From NCBI GenBank assembly GCA_026874595.1, contig CM049308.1, forward strand, positions 92,259,624 to 92,323,623: DNA of 64,000 bases. The letters are read 5' to 3'. Position 1 is the first letter of the stretch. Every line of letters starts with the position of its first letter. Both the position numbers and the translations under genes were made by a program. The stretch is from Sipunculus nudus. Lineage: Eukaryota; Annelida; Sipuncula; Golfingiida; Sipunculidae. The notes under the pieces are model-generated. The model saw only the letters and a list, made by a program, of their open reading frames with translations. It searched no databases and was not told where the DNA came from. Below are positions 10,291 through 23,259 of this stretch, one piece after another.

Positions 10291-13200
10291 TATTTTACTT
10301 TTCCTTCATCATCCCAGCTGAATTTTTTTTTGTTCAATAATATTCTGCGTCACTTCCCTCTCAGTTCTCATTTTCAAAGGAGTGTTTGTTTACATCCCAC
10401 ACTGGGCTTTGTCAGCATCTTGGTTGTTTCACTGCATCCATGTCTCAAGGAGATATATGTATTCGTTTCCTCTTGGTTGTTTCGGGTTCCACTGACGAGT
10501 AAGCTGTACTCTTTTTGTTCTCTTGTATTCCTGTATGTTCATGGTCATATATAGACGTACCTTTTTTAACATTAAGCCAAGCAAGTTTTTACCTGGCCTG
10601 AACTCAGCCTTCGTCACTTTTGTTAAATATAGTTTGACAATCAAACTGCAGTTAAACCGTTTTGAAATCGTTTTGTAAATGGCTCGAGTCCAAATCATTT
10701 TGGCCTGTGACCATATATATATATTGATGTAAGACTGGGTGAAAGCAGCCTAAGTGAATGCGTGTGGACAAAATAAACCTTTTCAAAACTGTTCGAAGAA
10801 TGAAAAATCCGTATACGTAATATGTAATTCTTATAATTCTTATATTTTTTTACCTTTTGTCCTGTTGTTTTTTTAATTTTACATGAAATGTAAAATTTTT
10901 TTCATTTACATTTTTCATTTATATTTTTATGATATATTTACTCCACGAATAAAATTATGATAAAATGATAAAACTGAATAATAAAATGTGAGGTCAGAGA
11001 TCACACGTATTTTTTATATTTGTTCATTTCGTCCGTGCACAAATGTTATAAGCATCCAAGGCAAAATATACTGCAAATGTAATGCCGACATGGGTGTGCA
11101 GGATAAATTAGACGACAGCGTGTATGTACAAGAATTGACTGCTTTTTTGTTTTGCGATCGTATAACACAACTGCAAAATTAGAACCAGGGGTGGTGTCTA
11201 GGGGTCCCGAACCTCCCATTTCCACCCACCGCAATTTTTTAAAGGGGTTAAAACCATTTTTTATGCGGTTTGGACCCCTCTCCTTTTCCAGACCTAGAGG
11301 CCCTTATTTAAGGATTTGTCATTAGTCTTCCTAGGTTGGACCCCTCCTTTTCCTCAATACTGGATCCGCCCCAGTGAATGGCAGAAAGGACGCGGGCGTT
11401 GTCAACAGGTTGTACAAACATGTATCAGTGAAACATCTCGAACATATTAAGCAATACTTACCTTGGGTGGTTCATTAAATTGCCCAGCCTCTTGTTTAAA
11501 GTACGTGAAGCTCCCTCAAGAGGAATTACCTTACAGCGCTTTCTTCACCAGGTATAACATATGAATGTGTAGGCCTTTGTGAAGACAAAATCTTATATCT
11601 TATAATTACCTCCATCATCATTAAGCCGTTATGCAAAAAAAACAGATACAAGCCCGGGAAGTAAAGACATTTCACATATACGCACTGAATCTAAACCCCG
11701 AGGAAGAAGGATTACTTTCCTTTTACATGAAAACATACACTTCATACGTTGTCTGCCCCCCCCCCCCCCCCCCCCCCCGTGGCAATTGAACTGACGGCTC
11801 TATCACACTGCAGATGACGCCACCGAGCAGTGGCGCCCGGGAGGCATCATGTACCTGTGAAGCTGCTTCAAGGAGTAAATGAATACCCAGCACTGTATGT
11901 CAAAGCTGACATGGCACTAGTCAACCCGGGAGTTCATGAACAACATGATTTAATGTGACCTTGTTGTACCTCGTAATTTGAGTGACAGGCCCGCTGGACT
12001 GGGCGTATCCAATCAGCATTTCTGGTCTTTTATCACAACTATACAGACGCTGGCGTGAGGATCGTGCAGTCAATCCAAGGAAAATCATTAAACAGCTTTT
12101 AGCTTGGAAGCAGCAGTCACACGTAGTGGTAACTAATCCTCCTCCATTAGGGATCCATCGTCAGCCTGGTCATCAGAAAACACACGTCAAAGGTAAGATC
12201 TTTCGGAAATTAAAACTAATCTATATCATACATCGAACATTTATGTTTTACTAAACCATCAGCCGATTGAGAACTTTGTGTCTGTCAATTAACGTTAATG
12301 GTCGGATTATCTGAACTGCGGTGCCTTATTTGAAGCAGAGTTGCCATTCAGTTAATGTGAATTTTACAATATTGTACTGATTGGGAAAAATTAATTTTAT
12401 TTGTGTTAAATAGATATTACTATTTTACAGTACCATCTCGTTTTGCCGTAAACAGTTACAATTTACATTAATAAAAGACACATTTGTTGCAAACTGCATA
12501 TATCAGACCATCATGCAAGTTGACAGAAACGCTGAGAATTTTTTTTACTGTCTTTTCAATTGCTTCCCATTTATTCAAAGAAATTGAAATGTAAATAGCG
12601 GTCCTTGTTCTTCAAAGTTTGTAAAGCAAATAAAAAGAGCCTTTTATGACCGAAAATCATCGATTCATCAAACACTTAATCAACTTGTTCAGAAACCTTT
12701 ACAGGATAAACTCTTGGCCTTAGTCAAAGGGTCGCCGGTTTTGTAAAGGATACTTTTGTTGATCAAGGGACCATCTGGTTTCAGCTACTGTAATTATAAG
12801 ACTTTGCCGCACAAACCTGATTCTTTTATGGATGATAATACGGACGACAAATACGATGACATTTCAAGTGGAAAGCTATAGGTAACGATTCTTAATATAC
12901 TGGAACTGTTCATTGATTCTTGTAAATGTGACAATTTTATTTTAAATGCTTTTTATGCAGTCTCATGGGGAATATGCCTTTATATGCACTTTGTAACTAT
13001 AGATACTTTTTAAAAAATTGCAGTCATATAATACATATATACAAAGGCACTTAGGATATACGTACATTATACATAAAACATTGACACATGCATATAATAG
13101 AAGTTACATGCATAAATTGAGTATCTACTCACTAGTAATTTTTTATATGAAAGGGTCAGGTTGATACATACTACTATATACATATGTATGAACACATGTA

Positions 13201-13510
13201 TGTTTATACACGCACACAAATTGATGTGGAAGGGCTTTGTTTGTACTTGAGAATGTGAATTTCATCTTTTTTTCAGTAACTTACGAGCACTGTGTAGAGA
13301 GCCTTGATTTTTTTTCATTTTTAGGAGCAGTTTTCTTCTCGATATTATAATTTTGTTCAATGTATAATTTTTAAAATGATTGAAAACTGGCTTTACATTA
13401 TTGCATTAACAGGTATATATGATTTATTTTTATTGAAGGTAACATTATATCAGTCAAGCAGTTATTGGTCTTGTTTAATATATACTGGGTAGTACATTGG
13501 GCGCATTAAG

Positions 13511-13515
<5 letters not shown>
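10291..13515. other. Non-coding stretch with a poly-C tract
   Basis: 23 consecutive C at 11756-11778. The segment 11195-11370 resembles a diverged repeat with mixed C/T-rich blocks. No exon with family resemblance found; frames at 10285-10698 overlap on both strands and are unconvincing. Confidence 0.4.

Positions 13516-13561
<46 letters not shown>
13516..13561. repeat. (TA)n microsatellite
   Basis: About 46 bp of uninterrupted alternating T and A. Confidence 0.97.
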
Positions 13562-13562
<1 letters not shown>

Positions 13563-13651
13563 TTGACGCCCTGAATGAAACGCATATGAAATGTTCCATT
13601 TTGACTTGATGCATATTATGATTGTGTATATAATTTATGTGTATTCCGTTT

Positions 13652-13768
13652 GATTAATGTACGCTCCTCACACAGCGGTTATACACTGCAGTCTTCCGAT
13701 GCCTCCTCTATAAAAGAAGACCAGGGACGACTGGTATATAACCGCTGCGTGAGGAACGTATGTTAATG
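13652..13768. repeat. 117-bp imperfect hairpin element
   Basis: Left arm 13652-13683 contains GCTCCTCACACAGCGGTTATA; right arm 13737-13768 contains TATAACCGCTGCGTGAGGAAC. The arms pair over 32 nt with few mismatches. A shorter inner inverted repeat (GTCTTC/GAAGAC) lies in the loop. It could be a tiny fold-back transposon or an RNA hairpin. Confidence 0.8.
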
Positions 13769-15629
13769 GTAAGTTCCTGTTTTCGTATCGGGTCATTCAC
13801 CAACTTTGTATTCAGTCCGCTACATATTACAGTTTTTAACCTGGATTTTTTTTTTATATTTGATACAATAAGACAATATTTGATCATACACACAGCAACA
13901 GGCTGTCGTTATTCCGTTTATATCAATACAAGGACAAACCCATCCTCTGTTCATATGCCAACTGCTGAGGGTACGATTTTACTCGTCATCCCTATACACA
14001 TACATGCACATGTTGTACCGAGTAACGTGATTGAACCCCCACAGGCGAAAATTTGAATACAGTTTATTTTGGGTAGAACTTTAACAGTAAACTCGGGACA
14101 AAAGCCTTCAGGAAAGCTCATTATTCATAGCTTTTGGACGCTTGTCACCTGGGATCTTATGGGCGACTGATAAAATACAGAAAACAGCATGCAGTTTTGC
14201 TTTGCAAGTAGCAACATTGAAAATACTTGGTCTGTTTTTTTACGCTTATCCATCGTTGCTCGTTATTCATTTCAATCCTTGACAGGTTGCAGTGACGAAA
14301 GCCCCTGAATAGTTTATTGACTTACTGAGTACTGCATGTATTCTCTGGACACATTCTTCGTAAATTTTAATAATTTGTGTGTTCCTGGTGGTTTTATAAC
14401 AACCTCCACAGCCTGTGATTTATTTGTTCTCATACTATCACCAGGCAGGTCCTTTGTACTGCATATAGCTTGGGTGACCTCCACACAGATTTAAATGCAT
14501 TAATACATTGATCTGCCAGCATATGTTAATAGATATTGGTTTGTTTGCATGTATTCTTTTAAATCTTCACAATGTATTGTTAATTATGGAATAACGCCCG
14601 CATGGCTCTCGTTTATCTCGTGTATGTATATATACAGAACCTGGAAAATTAACACTGGTGGGGGTCTGACCACCATTACGTCCTTCATGAATGTTGTATT
14701 CACTACCTGTTCTAACAAAGGTCAATGGAAGCTATACGTATACATCCATGTCTATCTAAATGTGTGTATGTTCATGTGAATGTTTGTTTGTGTATAAAAA
14801 CATTTTGATAGGTGTCTTGTAATTATTTTCATTCCCATGGAAAATTATTCTGATGGGTAATTATTCTTATGAATAGCTATTCTTATGAATAACTATTCTT
14901 AAGAAAAAGGAACTAAAAACATTTTGACTGATTCTCGGCCGTTTAATTTAACCTTCCTTAAAATGTACCGGGAGGATTTAATACACGACAGGAAGGATAA
15001 AACGACGGAGAACCAGTCTGTTTTCATTTTAGATATGATCCAGATCACTTAAATGTTGGCCCATATCCAATTTCCCTATTTATCTTTTGGATACAAAATA
15101 ACAGAAATGTAATTAAAGTATTCGAGAGAAAATGATAAGATGGTTCTCAGGGAAGGGAGCAGTAGATTCACTATATATAGCAGGATCATTTTGTTTCGTT
15201 GTATATCTGTCCTCAAGCTGAAAGAGTAGAATGACTATACAATTGCGACATACCATGATATATTTATTGGTTTAATTATCTCTTACTGAGACACCACCGT
15301 TTTCAGAAACTATGCATGCGCAATTTATAGATTTACTTTAAAACAAGCGTTAATAATACTTGAACGAATACCTCAACTACCAGTACCCGGATCAATAGGT
15401 TCTACCATTTGCAATGCATGGCGTTAAACCATATATTGCTTACACCATAGGCCCCATGGTAACAAGTTTTATTATAATAAATTGTCTTTAAAGGCTTTCC
15501 ATCCTCTCCATAGTTTTGCTGTATAAAATTCGCTGCAACATCTTTTCAACAAAATCCAACCTTTCAATGAAAAAAACTTGAAATGTGGGAGGCTTGAAAT
15601 CATATGCACTACTTCGCCTCATTGGCGGA
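13769..15629. other. Non-coding stretch, no gene seen
   Basis: A short repeat of CTATTCTTATGAATA occurs at 14867-14900. Nothing else recognised. Confidence 0.4.
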
Positions 15630-16282
15630 CGTGTATTGGTTGTGGTTTAATCCAAGATCACGTTTATTGGTTGTGGTTTAATCCGAGATCACGTTTATTG
15701 GTTGTGGTTTAATCCCAGATCACGTTTATTGGTGGTGGTTTAATCCCAGATCACGTTTAATGGTTGTGGTTTAATCCCAGATCACGTTTATTGGTTGTGG
15801 TTTAATCCCAGGTCACGTTTATTGGTTGTGGTTTAATCCCAGGTCACGTTTATTGGTTGTGGTTTATTCCCAGATCACGTTTATTGGTTGTGGTTTAATC
15901 CCAGATCACGTTTATTGGTTGTGGTTTAATTCCAGATCACGTTTAATGGTTGTGGTTTAATCCCAGATCACGTTTATTGGTTGTGTTTAATCCCAGATCA
16001 CGTTTATTGGTTGTGGTTTAATCCCAGATCACGTTTATTGGTTGTGGTTTAATCCCAGATCACGTTTATTGGTTGTGGTTTTATCCCAGATCAAGTTTAT
16101 TGGTTGTGGTTTAAGCCGAGATCATGTTTATTGGTTGTGGTTTAAGCCGAGATCACGTTTATTGGTTGTGGTTTAATCCCAGATCACGTTTATTGGTTGT
16201 TGTTTAATCCCAGATCACGTTTATTGGTTGTGGTTTAATCCCAGATCACGTTTATTGGTTGTTGTTTAATCCCAGATCACGT
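15630..16282 (+). repeat. 31-bp minisatellite, about 21 copies
   Basis: The unit TTGGTTGTGGTTTAATCCCA continues with GATCACGTTTA and repeats with a 31-bp period (a few copies have 30 bp). Copies differ by single substitutions such as AGATC/AGGTC and CCCA/CCGA. There are no spacers between units. It lies about 3.7 kb upstream of receptor exon 1. Confidence 0.97.
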
Positions 16283-19200
16283 ATCGTCATATCTTTAATC
16301 AAGGTGTCCTCACTTCCATGGGACTGTGCTAATAGTTACATAATTGATTTCGGATTTATATTCATAGCTTAGTTTGGAGTTAGCGGTTGAAGCATTACAT
16401 CTACTCTTTTAAAAAACATCTTTGAGACTTCGGAGGGAAATAAATCGGACTATCAGATTATCAAATGTTTTCATTAAACCCGGCCGAACATTTTGTAAAC
16501 CTAGCAACAAACTGCTTTGGCATTTAATGTAGAAGGAGTGTACTGGGTATTTTGAGGTCTAAATTCATTCATCCAGGATTCGTTATTCTTTGATTCGTCA
16601 TGCAAAGTACGGCAGTCTGCAATGTGTTAAGGTGATACCAACCATACCAGAATCGCATAAGTCCGACTGTCCTATATCTGGGGAGGGAATTTCCCCTTGG
16701 CTGTCCCCTTTTTATCTGGTTGGCATTCCTCATGGCCCATCACCCGTTGTCTTCATGCAGCGGCACACCTCCTTGGTAATGGACCGCTCTCAAGGTCCTG
16801 GAAAGTTCTTTTCAAGCACGCCAATTTGGACAGGCCCGTTGTAATATCTTCTTCACGGTTTGTCGAAGCCAGGTATAAGCTGGATTCCTTGAACATTTGG
16901 AGGGTGTATTTGAAGATGATCAACAACCAACGGAGCCTCGACGGCTTCTGGGGTCTATTGGGACGGTGCACAGGACCCCACGCCGAGAGGTCGTGAGTTC
17001 AAATCTCATCCGAGGAGGGGTGAGAAGTTTCACGGTTGAGTGACACCATTATACATTAAAACATGATAGGAAGCGAGTGCTTCACCTCCCTGTCATGTAG
17101 TTCCTATCATGCAGTACTTTGAATATGACTTAGATAAGTCAGTATATAACAAATGAGGAATTAATTAAAAAAAGGAGCCCACAGTTAACTTTACTATAAT
17201 TTTTACAATAATTAAAAGTTAACTATATCAATTGTGACGTTTCTCAAAATAATGGACGACAGCCTCGACATGACAGACCCGTCAAGAGACAATAGCATAT
17301 TCAGGCCAAGGAAAGACAAAGCTCAGGTTAATGAGTTCAGACGAAGGTATTATTGCCATGGAAAAAGAGGCACAAGTGTTGCCATGGAAATAGAGCTATT
17401 TATCATTAGCTGCAAGTGTCCTTGTGTACAGTGTCAACGGTACCTTTTTGTTAGTGTGTTCTTGTCTAAATTTAATAAGATGGAGTCCCCCTCCCCACCC
17501 ACATTATCTTATCAAGAGGACTAAAGAATAAGTGGTATTGTGGGTACAATTTTATCTTTAACGTACGGGCTAGCAGTGTGGTGCAATGAATAAAATCACA
17601 GTCAATCATTATAAAACACAAGAAAATTCTTGTTTCTGAAAATAACAAAATGCCCTTGCCACGTCTTTCTTCCTGCTGTTTTTCGTTCATTCCAGTTACC
17701 CTTATGATGAGATTTGGATATTGTTAAAAAAAATCACTAGAATACGGGGACGCTTTTGTTCAGAGCTCCCCTTAGACCCAGTCTAGAGCTCCCCTATGAA
17801 CCAACCATGGCATTGCTGAACCTTAACACACATGTACCTGTGCAGCACACATCTGTGTCTGATTAGGATCCTTGCGCAGGTGTACGTGCGGTCTACGACT
17901 ATAGTTATAGTTATAACCAGCACGTTTTTCATTCCGTCCCTATATGGCTTGGCAGTAGTACTATAAACAGGCTTATGTTATCCAAATGGGTTTCCAAAAG
18001 GTGATGTAAACTTTCAGGGATGGCTTGTTATGTAGGGGAATATTTATTGAATCACCCATAAAATGCGAACACAAATACATTAGTATCAGATGTTAGATAC
18101 AACCACTGAGCAACCCTATTGACCAAGGTTGGACAAAGCAGATTAAACAAAAACTCACACCACACCTCGTCATTAGTGCTAAAACGTGTATGGACCGCTG
18201 TGTGTTCATGGCATATCTTCTTGGCGGTCTTGTAAAGATCGATGTCGCTGAAAAGCGTCGTGACGAGGGGAGAATAAATACGTTTCCGGTTGAAACATCC
18301 CTTGCTGATCTTTATGAGCTGTGACGTGAACACCGTGTTTATTGTCTGTAGTGATGTCTGCATTGTCACTAATGAGCTTACAGCGTGTTATAGACTTATA
18401 TTAACCTTTTTTTTAACTTTGTTGATAAACAAGTACTTTTTTACATGTAATTTCGGTTAAGGATTTCTAAACAATATTATTTAGTATATCCATGATATAA
18501 ATAGAGTTTAAAGATATTAAACATTACGCCACAACCCTCCTTAAATATGACAAATAGATCTCACTTCCCTTTTAATTATCCCGTTTAATGGAATAGCTGG
18601 TAAACGTACTGAAAGGGTAGGCCTACTGAAAAAGTGATAGGAGGTCTGAACTGGAAAGGAGAAAGTATGTACCTCTTTCATCATTGTATACATGCATGTA
18701 TATATATATATTGTTTGCTAGTTCTTTTTTGTTGTTTAAACTTCAGTAGACATGAACGTCAATGTATAAAGCGTTATAATGAAACGTGCAGTTGTGACCA
18801 TGTAACTACCGTGAGTTTTATATGCGTTGATTCAGGAAATATACACACCATAAATGACAAGCAGACGTGCCTAATTGAAATATGCATTTATTCGTCTGTA
18901 TTAGAGTGTTTACATTAGAAGGCTAATCTCACTTCATATTATGAAGTTTTAGGCATCAATTTAAATATTGACTATTTGTTTATAATTCTATAATTCTTTA
19001 AATATAAACTTATATCAATTTCAGGCAAATGCTTCCCGTAGGAGACTCGATACATCAGTTGAAATGTTGCCTAATTTTCTACATTCATAAAAATTCATTA
19101 ATAAACCGAGATAAAAAAAGCCCTCCATTTTGATACAATTCATGGAAGTGCATTTCCTTTAGAGAAACACATTAGACAAAGGCAAAGCAAAAAATATATA

Positions 19201-19690
19201 TATCTATATCTCTTAAGACATATTTTTTGTTAAAAACACATCGAGAACAATACAAACTCCAGCCTTTCAGTGCTCCCATTTTAGGCAGCTGGATTATTCT
19301 ACCAAACAAAGGTTCTTCAAAGACCTCTTTACAGCGGCAAGAGTCTTAACTTAAAAAAGGAAGACTTGAACCTGGAAAATCGATCGACAGTTCGTAGTCG
19401 TCGGGAGAGCTGCATGACCCTTTTCATAAAAGATTTTACAACGTTATAGAATCGCATGCAGATTGTTCCATATTATTATAAGAAATGCCAATAGAGCAGC
19501 AGGCCTTGTCTTTAATTACGTTTTCATGCAAACGTAATAGGAAAATGTTAACAGACAAAAAGTAAAAAAAAAAAAAAAACCTGAATTGCTGAATGAAATT
19601 ATAGAAATCAATAACTACAAAAAAAGTATTTTTTCGTTCGCGTACTTTTCCCCTGAGATGAACAAAGACGCTCTACTACTTGATTGAAGT
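16283..19690. other. Intergenic stretch upstream of the receptor gene
   Basis: It holds a possible tRNA-like remnant (near 16950-17025) and an 11-bp-stem inverted repeat CATGATAGGAA/TTCCTATCATG at 17062-17072 and 17101-17111. A poly-A tract lies at 19563-19580. No conserved exon recognised. Confidence 0.45.
16950..17025 (+). other. Possible tRNA-like/SINE remnant
   Basis: GTGAGTTCAAATCTCAT has the form of a T-arm: a 5-bp stem (GTGAG/CTCAT with one G-U) and a TTCAAAT loop, resembling a pol III B-box. Upstream pairing for the D-arm and anticodon arm is poor, so this is not a functional tRNA. Could be chance. Confidence 0.3.
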
Positions 19691-19970
19691 TTGCTTTTTC
19701 TTCTTTCCAGATGAGCGGTTTCGCCGCGGTTACTCCACAGCCACATGAGGAATCTGCTCGAAGAAAGTGGAGCGTCGGGGCTTTCTGTGGAGTCGTACCT
19801 GCTCCACTAGACGAAGAACCACGTGGAGCGATGCACGCACAAGAAAACTCTGGTTTATAATTGACGATTCCCAGACCAGCTTTCAATATTAATGTACTGT
19901 ACAGCTGACTACATTACTATGGGGAGTTTTATACCCTTGATCTAAGATCGGACATATATTGGGACTGAAT
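19691..19970 (+). promoter_or_regulatory. Putative promoter/5' UTR region of the receptor gene
   Basis: The 160 bp around 19700-19850 are clearly richer in G+C and CpG than their surroundings and end about 120 bp before the start codon. No clear TATA box at a fixed distance could be assigned. The call is positional inference only. Confidence 0.3.
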
Positions 19971-20052
19971 ATGAAACATCAGAGATTATTCTTGGTGGAA
20001 GTGTTACAATGCATTACACTGTTGTGTACCGTTCAACTCACCATTGGCCAAG
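19971..20052 (+). CDS. Exon 1: start codon and signal peptide
   Basis: ATG at 19971 is preceded by an in-frame TGA at 19938-19940. It opens 27 codons with a basic n-region (KHQR) and a hydrophobic core (LFLVEVLQCITLLCTVQL), then one extra G before the donor ag|gtatgt. That G plus AC at the exon 2 acceptor makes Asp28, so the signal peptide would be cut near IGQ|DW. The assignment rests on signal-peptide character, a good donor and an exact phase-1 match to exon 2; there is no homology evidence because signal peptides diverge. The 34.9-kb distance means an unrecognised small exon in between is possible. Confidence 0.7.
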
Positions 20053-23000
20053 GTATGTTTTTTTATCGCTGCATTTAATTTATGTTTTGCACGAATTGTC
20101 AAACAGTTAAATATATTTTATTTTGGTGGGAATATGAAACGAGACTCTCATCAATAATCAATATAAACAGTATAACATGACAAATAATGCATGTATTTTC
20201 AAATTAAGATCCTCATAACTAAGAATTTTTTGTGTTATTACTACGCCTATACGTCAACAGATATAAAAAATATAGAGCACCCGGACAAAAACAGCTTTAG
20301 TTTCGGAGAAAATGAATGAGGACATGATGGCAAATAACATGCGCTTCTACGTTTTCCCTCAATCGTCTTTTGTCACTTTCTGTATATATGGTAGTAGTAA
20401 AATGAGTTTTCCCTTCTATAATTCTCACTGACTATATATTTTCCAGTTTTTTTTTTTTATTTATGAAAGAATTAAGTTAGTTAATAATTACGGACACCTA
20501 CAGGTACTGATCAATAGAGAAATGTTCATGCATGACACCTTAAAGACTTTTACCATTGCATCTAAGCTTAATTAAAGACTAGAGGGAGCTGGCGCTATCG
20601 GGCATTTTTCTAATCGGGTACTGAGGTCATTTTTATGGGTATATGCGAACATAAATGTTATACGTCATTTGACTGGCCCACCAGCCAACAACCTTGCGCA
20701 AAAGATCGTGATTGACTCATTCCATAACCTTTGGTAAAATGTTTTTGTTACATTTCTTCACAGATATAATGGTGTTCAAATGGAAAATACATTATGCCCT
20801 AGAAAACAACCTGCTAAAATGCTAAACATGCACGTGTGTTTATATGCAAACGAACAAAGCAGCATAATATATGCATAGTAACCATCCAGAAATCAACTGT
20901 CAACAGTTGTTTTAATAATTACGATGCTTTAAGAGTAAAATTTTAATTCTTTAGACCAAGCTACCCTTTAGAAACACTTCCTAAGAGTGGAATACAATCA
21001 TACAAAGAGAGCATACCATCTGTAAAACAAGGCAACCATGGGTCAGGGCGCTCAGCTGATTTTGTAAAATTTCAGCATATGCAAAATATACATATATTTT
21101 TGTTTAATATATAATGACATTTGAAAAGCTAAAAGGAAATTATCCTGCTAGTTGGTGATTATTAAGTACTAAATAAATGACTGCCAAACTAATACTCTGT
21201 CACGACAGCTATGGAAAAACCAGGCTAATAAATTCATTTCACTTTCAGCCAAGGCAGGGGAATAATGACTTTCCATTTAAAATAAATCCTCTTTTTTAGC
21301 ATGTATTATTTAGCGGGAAAATAAGGATTGATTTAATAAAATTTTATCACACTGATCTGATCTTTTTAAATTTTACAATTTTTATAAATTTGCAATAAGA
21401 AAAAATATGCAATTAAAGGTTAACTCTGCATTGTTTTTTTGTATTTGTACAATAGAGTTTTTAGTTCAATATACATGCTTAATTTTATTATCAGCAATGC
21501 AAGATTGATAAAAAAATTCCCTTTTCATATCAGATATACATATTATTTGTTGGATGAGGGGAAAAAAGCATCATTATGCTAAATATTATTTTAACCATAA
21601 TTTGATACTTAATTCATGTTATAAAAGAAAGCAAATAGTTTTTAACTTTTCTGAAGCAAGGAATTCCTCACAACATCTACACTTGTATAGCAGTCAATAA
21701 CTTTGTGGACACATAATTACATGTGACATCATTGTAACCCCTTATAATACAAAAAAATCCCAAAATGTGGCAAAAGTCTAGAACAACTGAATTAAACAAA
21801 GAAAATCACAATATTCGTCTTGTTTATGCATCCTCTCCATTTTTTGTATTGGGGGGGGGGGGGGGGGGGGGACAGAAGGGAAGATGAGCTTTGCTGAACA
21901 AAGGGAATTAGCTGCCTGGAGTGATGCTAGTTCGATAACAGCTTAGCCAGATGAGGGTTCCAGCACTTAATACACATCACTTTAGTAGGTTGGCTTAAAA
22001 TGGTGTTTGAAAACTTTTATAGAACTGTCATTAAATTACTTTCGAATTGCAGATTTTAAAAGAGTAAACCCTTTTGTGTAATTGCTTTTAAATTGAATCA
22101 ACAGTGTTAACCGGAATAAAAATGTACCATGGTAAAATTTGGGCAAAATTTAAGTATTGATTTTACTCTTTTGCAAATAACTCGAAAAGTATACAATATT
22201 CTGATCTTATTAAATCTTGATTGAATAAAGTTTTATCCTAAATAAGTTTTATCTTAAAAGAATTAATAATATAAACAAAATTATGAACCACACCAGATCG
22301 ACCAGCTAGATTAAGACTGATTGAGAGTGCAGTTCTAAACGAGAGGGCAAAAGAAAAAAAAAGGGCTCATGCCTTCCACTTTTTTGGGACTAAGATTTAC
22401 ACAAAAAAGGAAACTGATTCTAAATTAGACGTCTCTACTGAAATCAATCCCCGCATCAATTAATCTCCGACGCTGGGTTTTGGTGTCGCTGCCTGCTGAG
22501 AGATAATTTATAAAACCGATATAAAATGTAACAGAAAATCTCAACAAAGGAACGTCGCTTAGAAGCTGAGCAGCAGGTTTGGTATTTCAAAGAGTGTAAT
22601 ATAATTATTCCTGCTAATGAGGACTACAAGGATCTGGGTTGTTTTGGTACACTGGTTGAACCCGTATATTCAGCTTGTTCGATATTTCGCCGTCTTCTGA
22701 TCAATTGCTCTGCTGGTTATCTAGAATGCCATTTTATCCTGTTTCTCGTGTTCACCTAGTACCACATTTATCACATTATGTGAAGACCGCTCGATCTTCT
22801 ACGGGTTGCCCCGTCTTTTATTCTTACCTACAATGCTCGGCTAACACATGCTCTTCAAATGTCAATGCGAATGTGACCTTTATGGATAGGGGCGAGTTTG
22901 AAAACCTCGTAGGAAAAAGGTTGGTAGGGCGTTTATTATTTTTTTCAGATATTCTTTGAGTATTCTATACTTTTAAGGTACAAGGCCAGGGTGAGATGTA

Positions 23001-23222
23001 GAAGGTTTAATATTGAATTGAAGTAAATCTGTATGAGAATTTGGATTACGCGCACACGTTTTGGTTTGTGTATTCGTATGCCTGTTTGTCTGTCCGAGCG
23101 ATTGCGTTTACATATTTGAAATGTAAGTATTTTTAAAAATTTGGCATGGAAAATGAACACATTGCAAAAAAATTGAAGCCGGCATTTAAAAACATATGAC
23201 TGTCCTTTGACACTAACATTTG

Positions 23223-23259
<37 letters not shown>

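Noticed and set aside
15630-16282. CRISPR-like regular array
   Set aside because: The units are contiguous with no spacers and the DNA is eukaryotic; it is a minisatellite.
16950-17025. Functional tRNA gene
   Set aside because: Only a T-arm-like hairpin is convincing; acceptor and D-arm do not pair.
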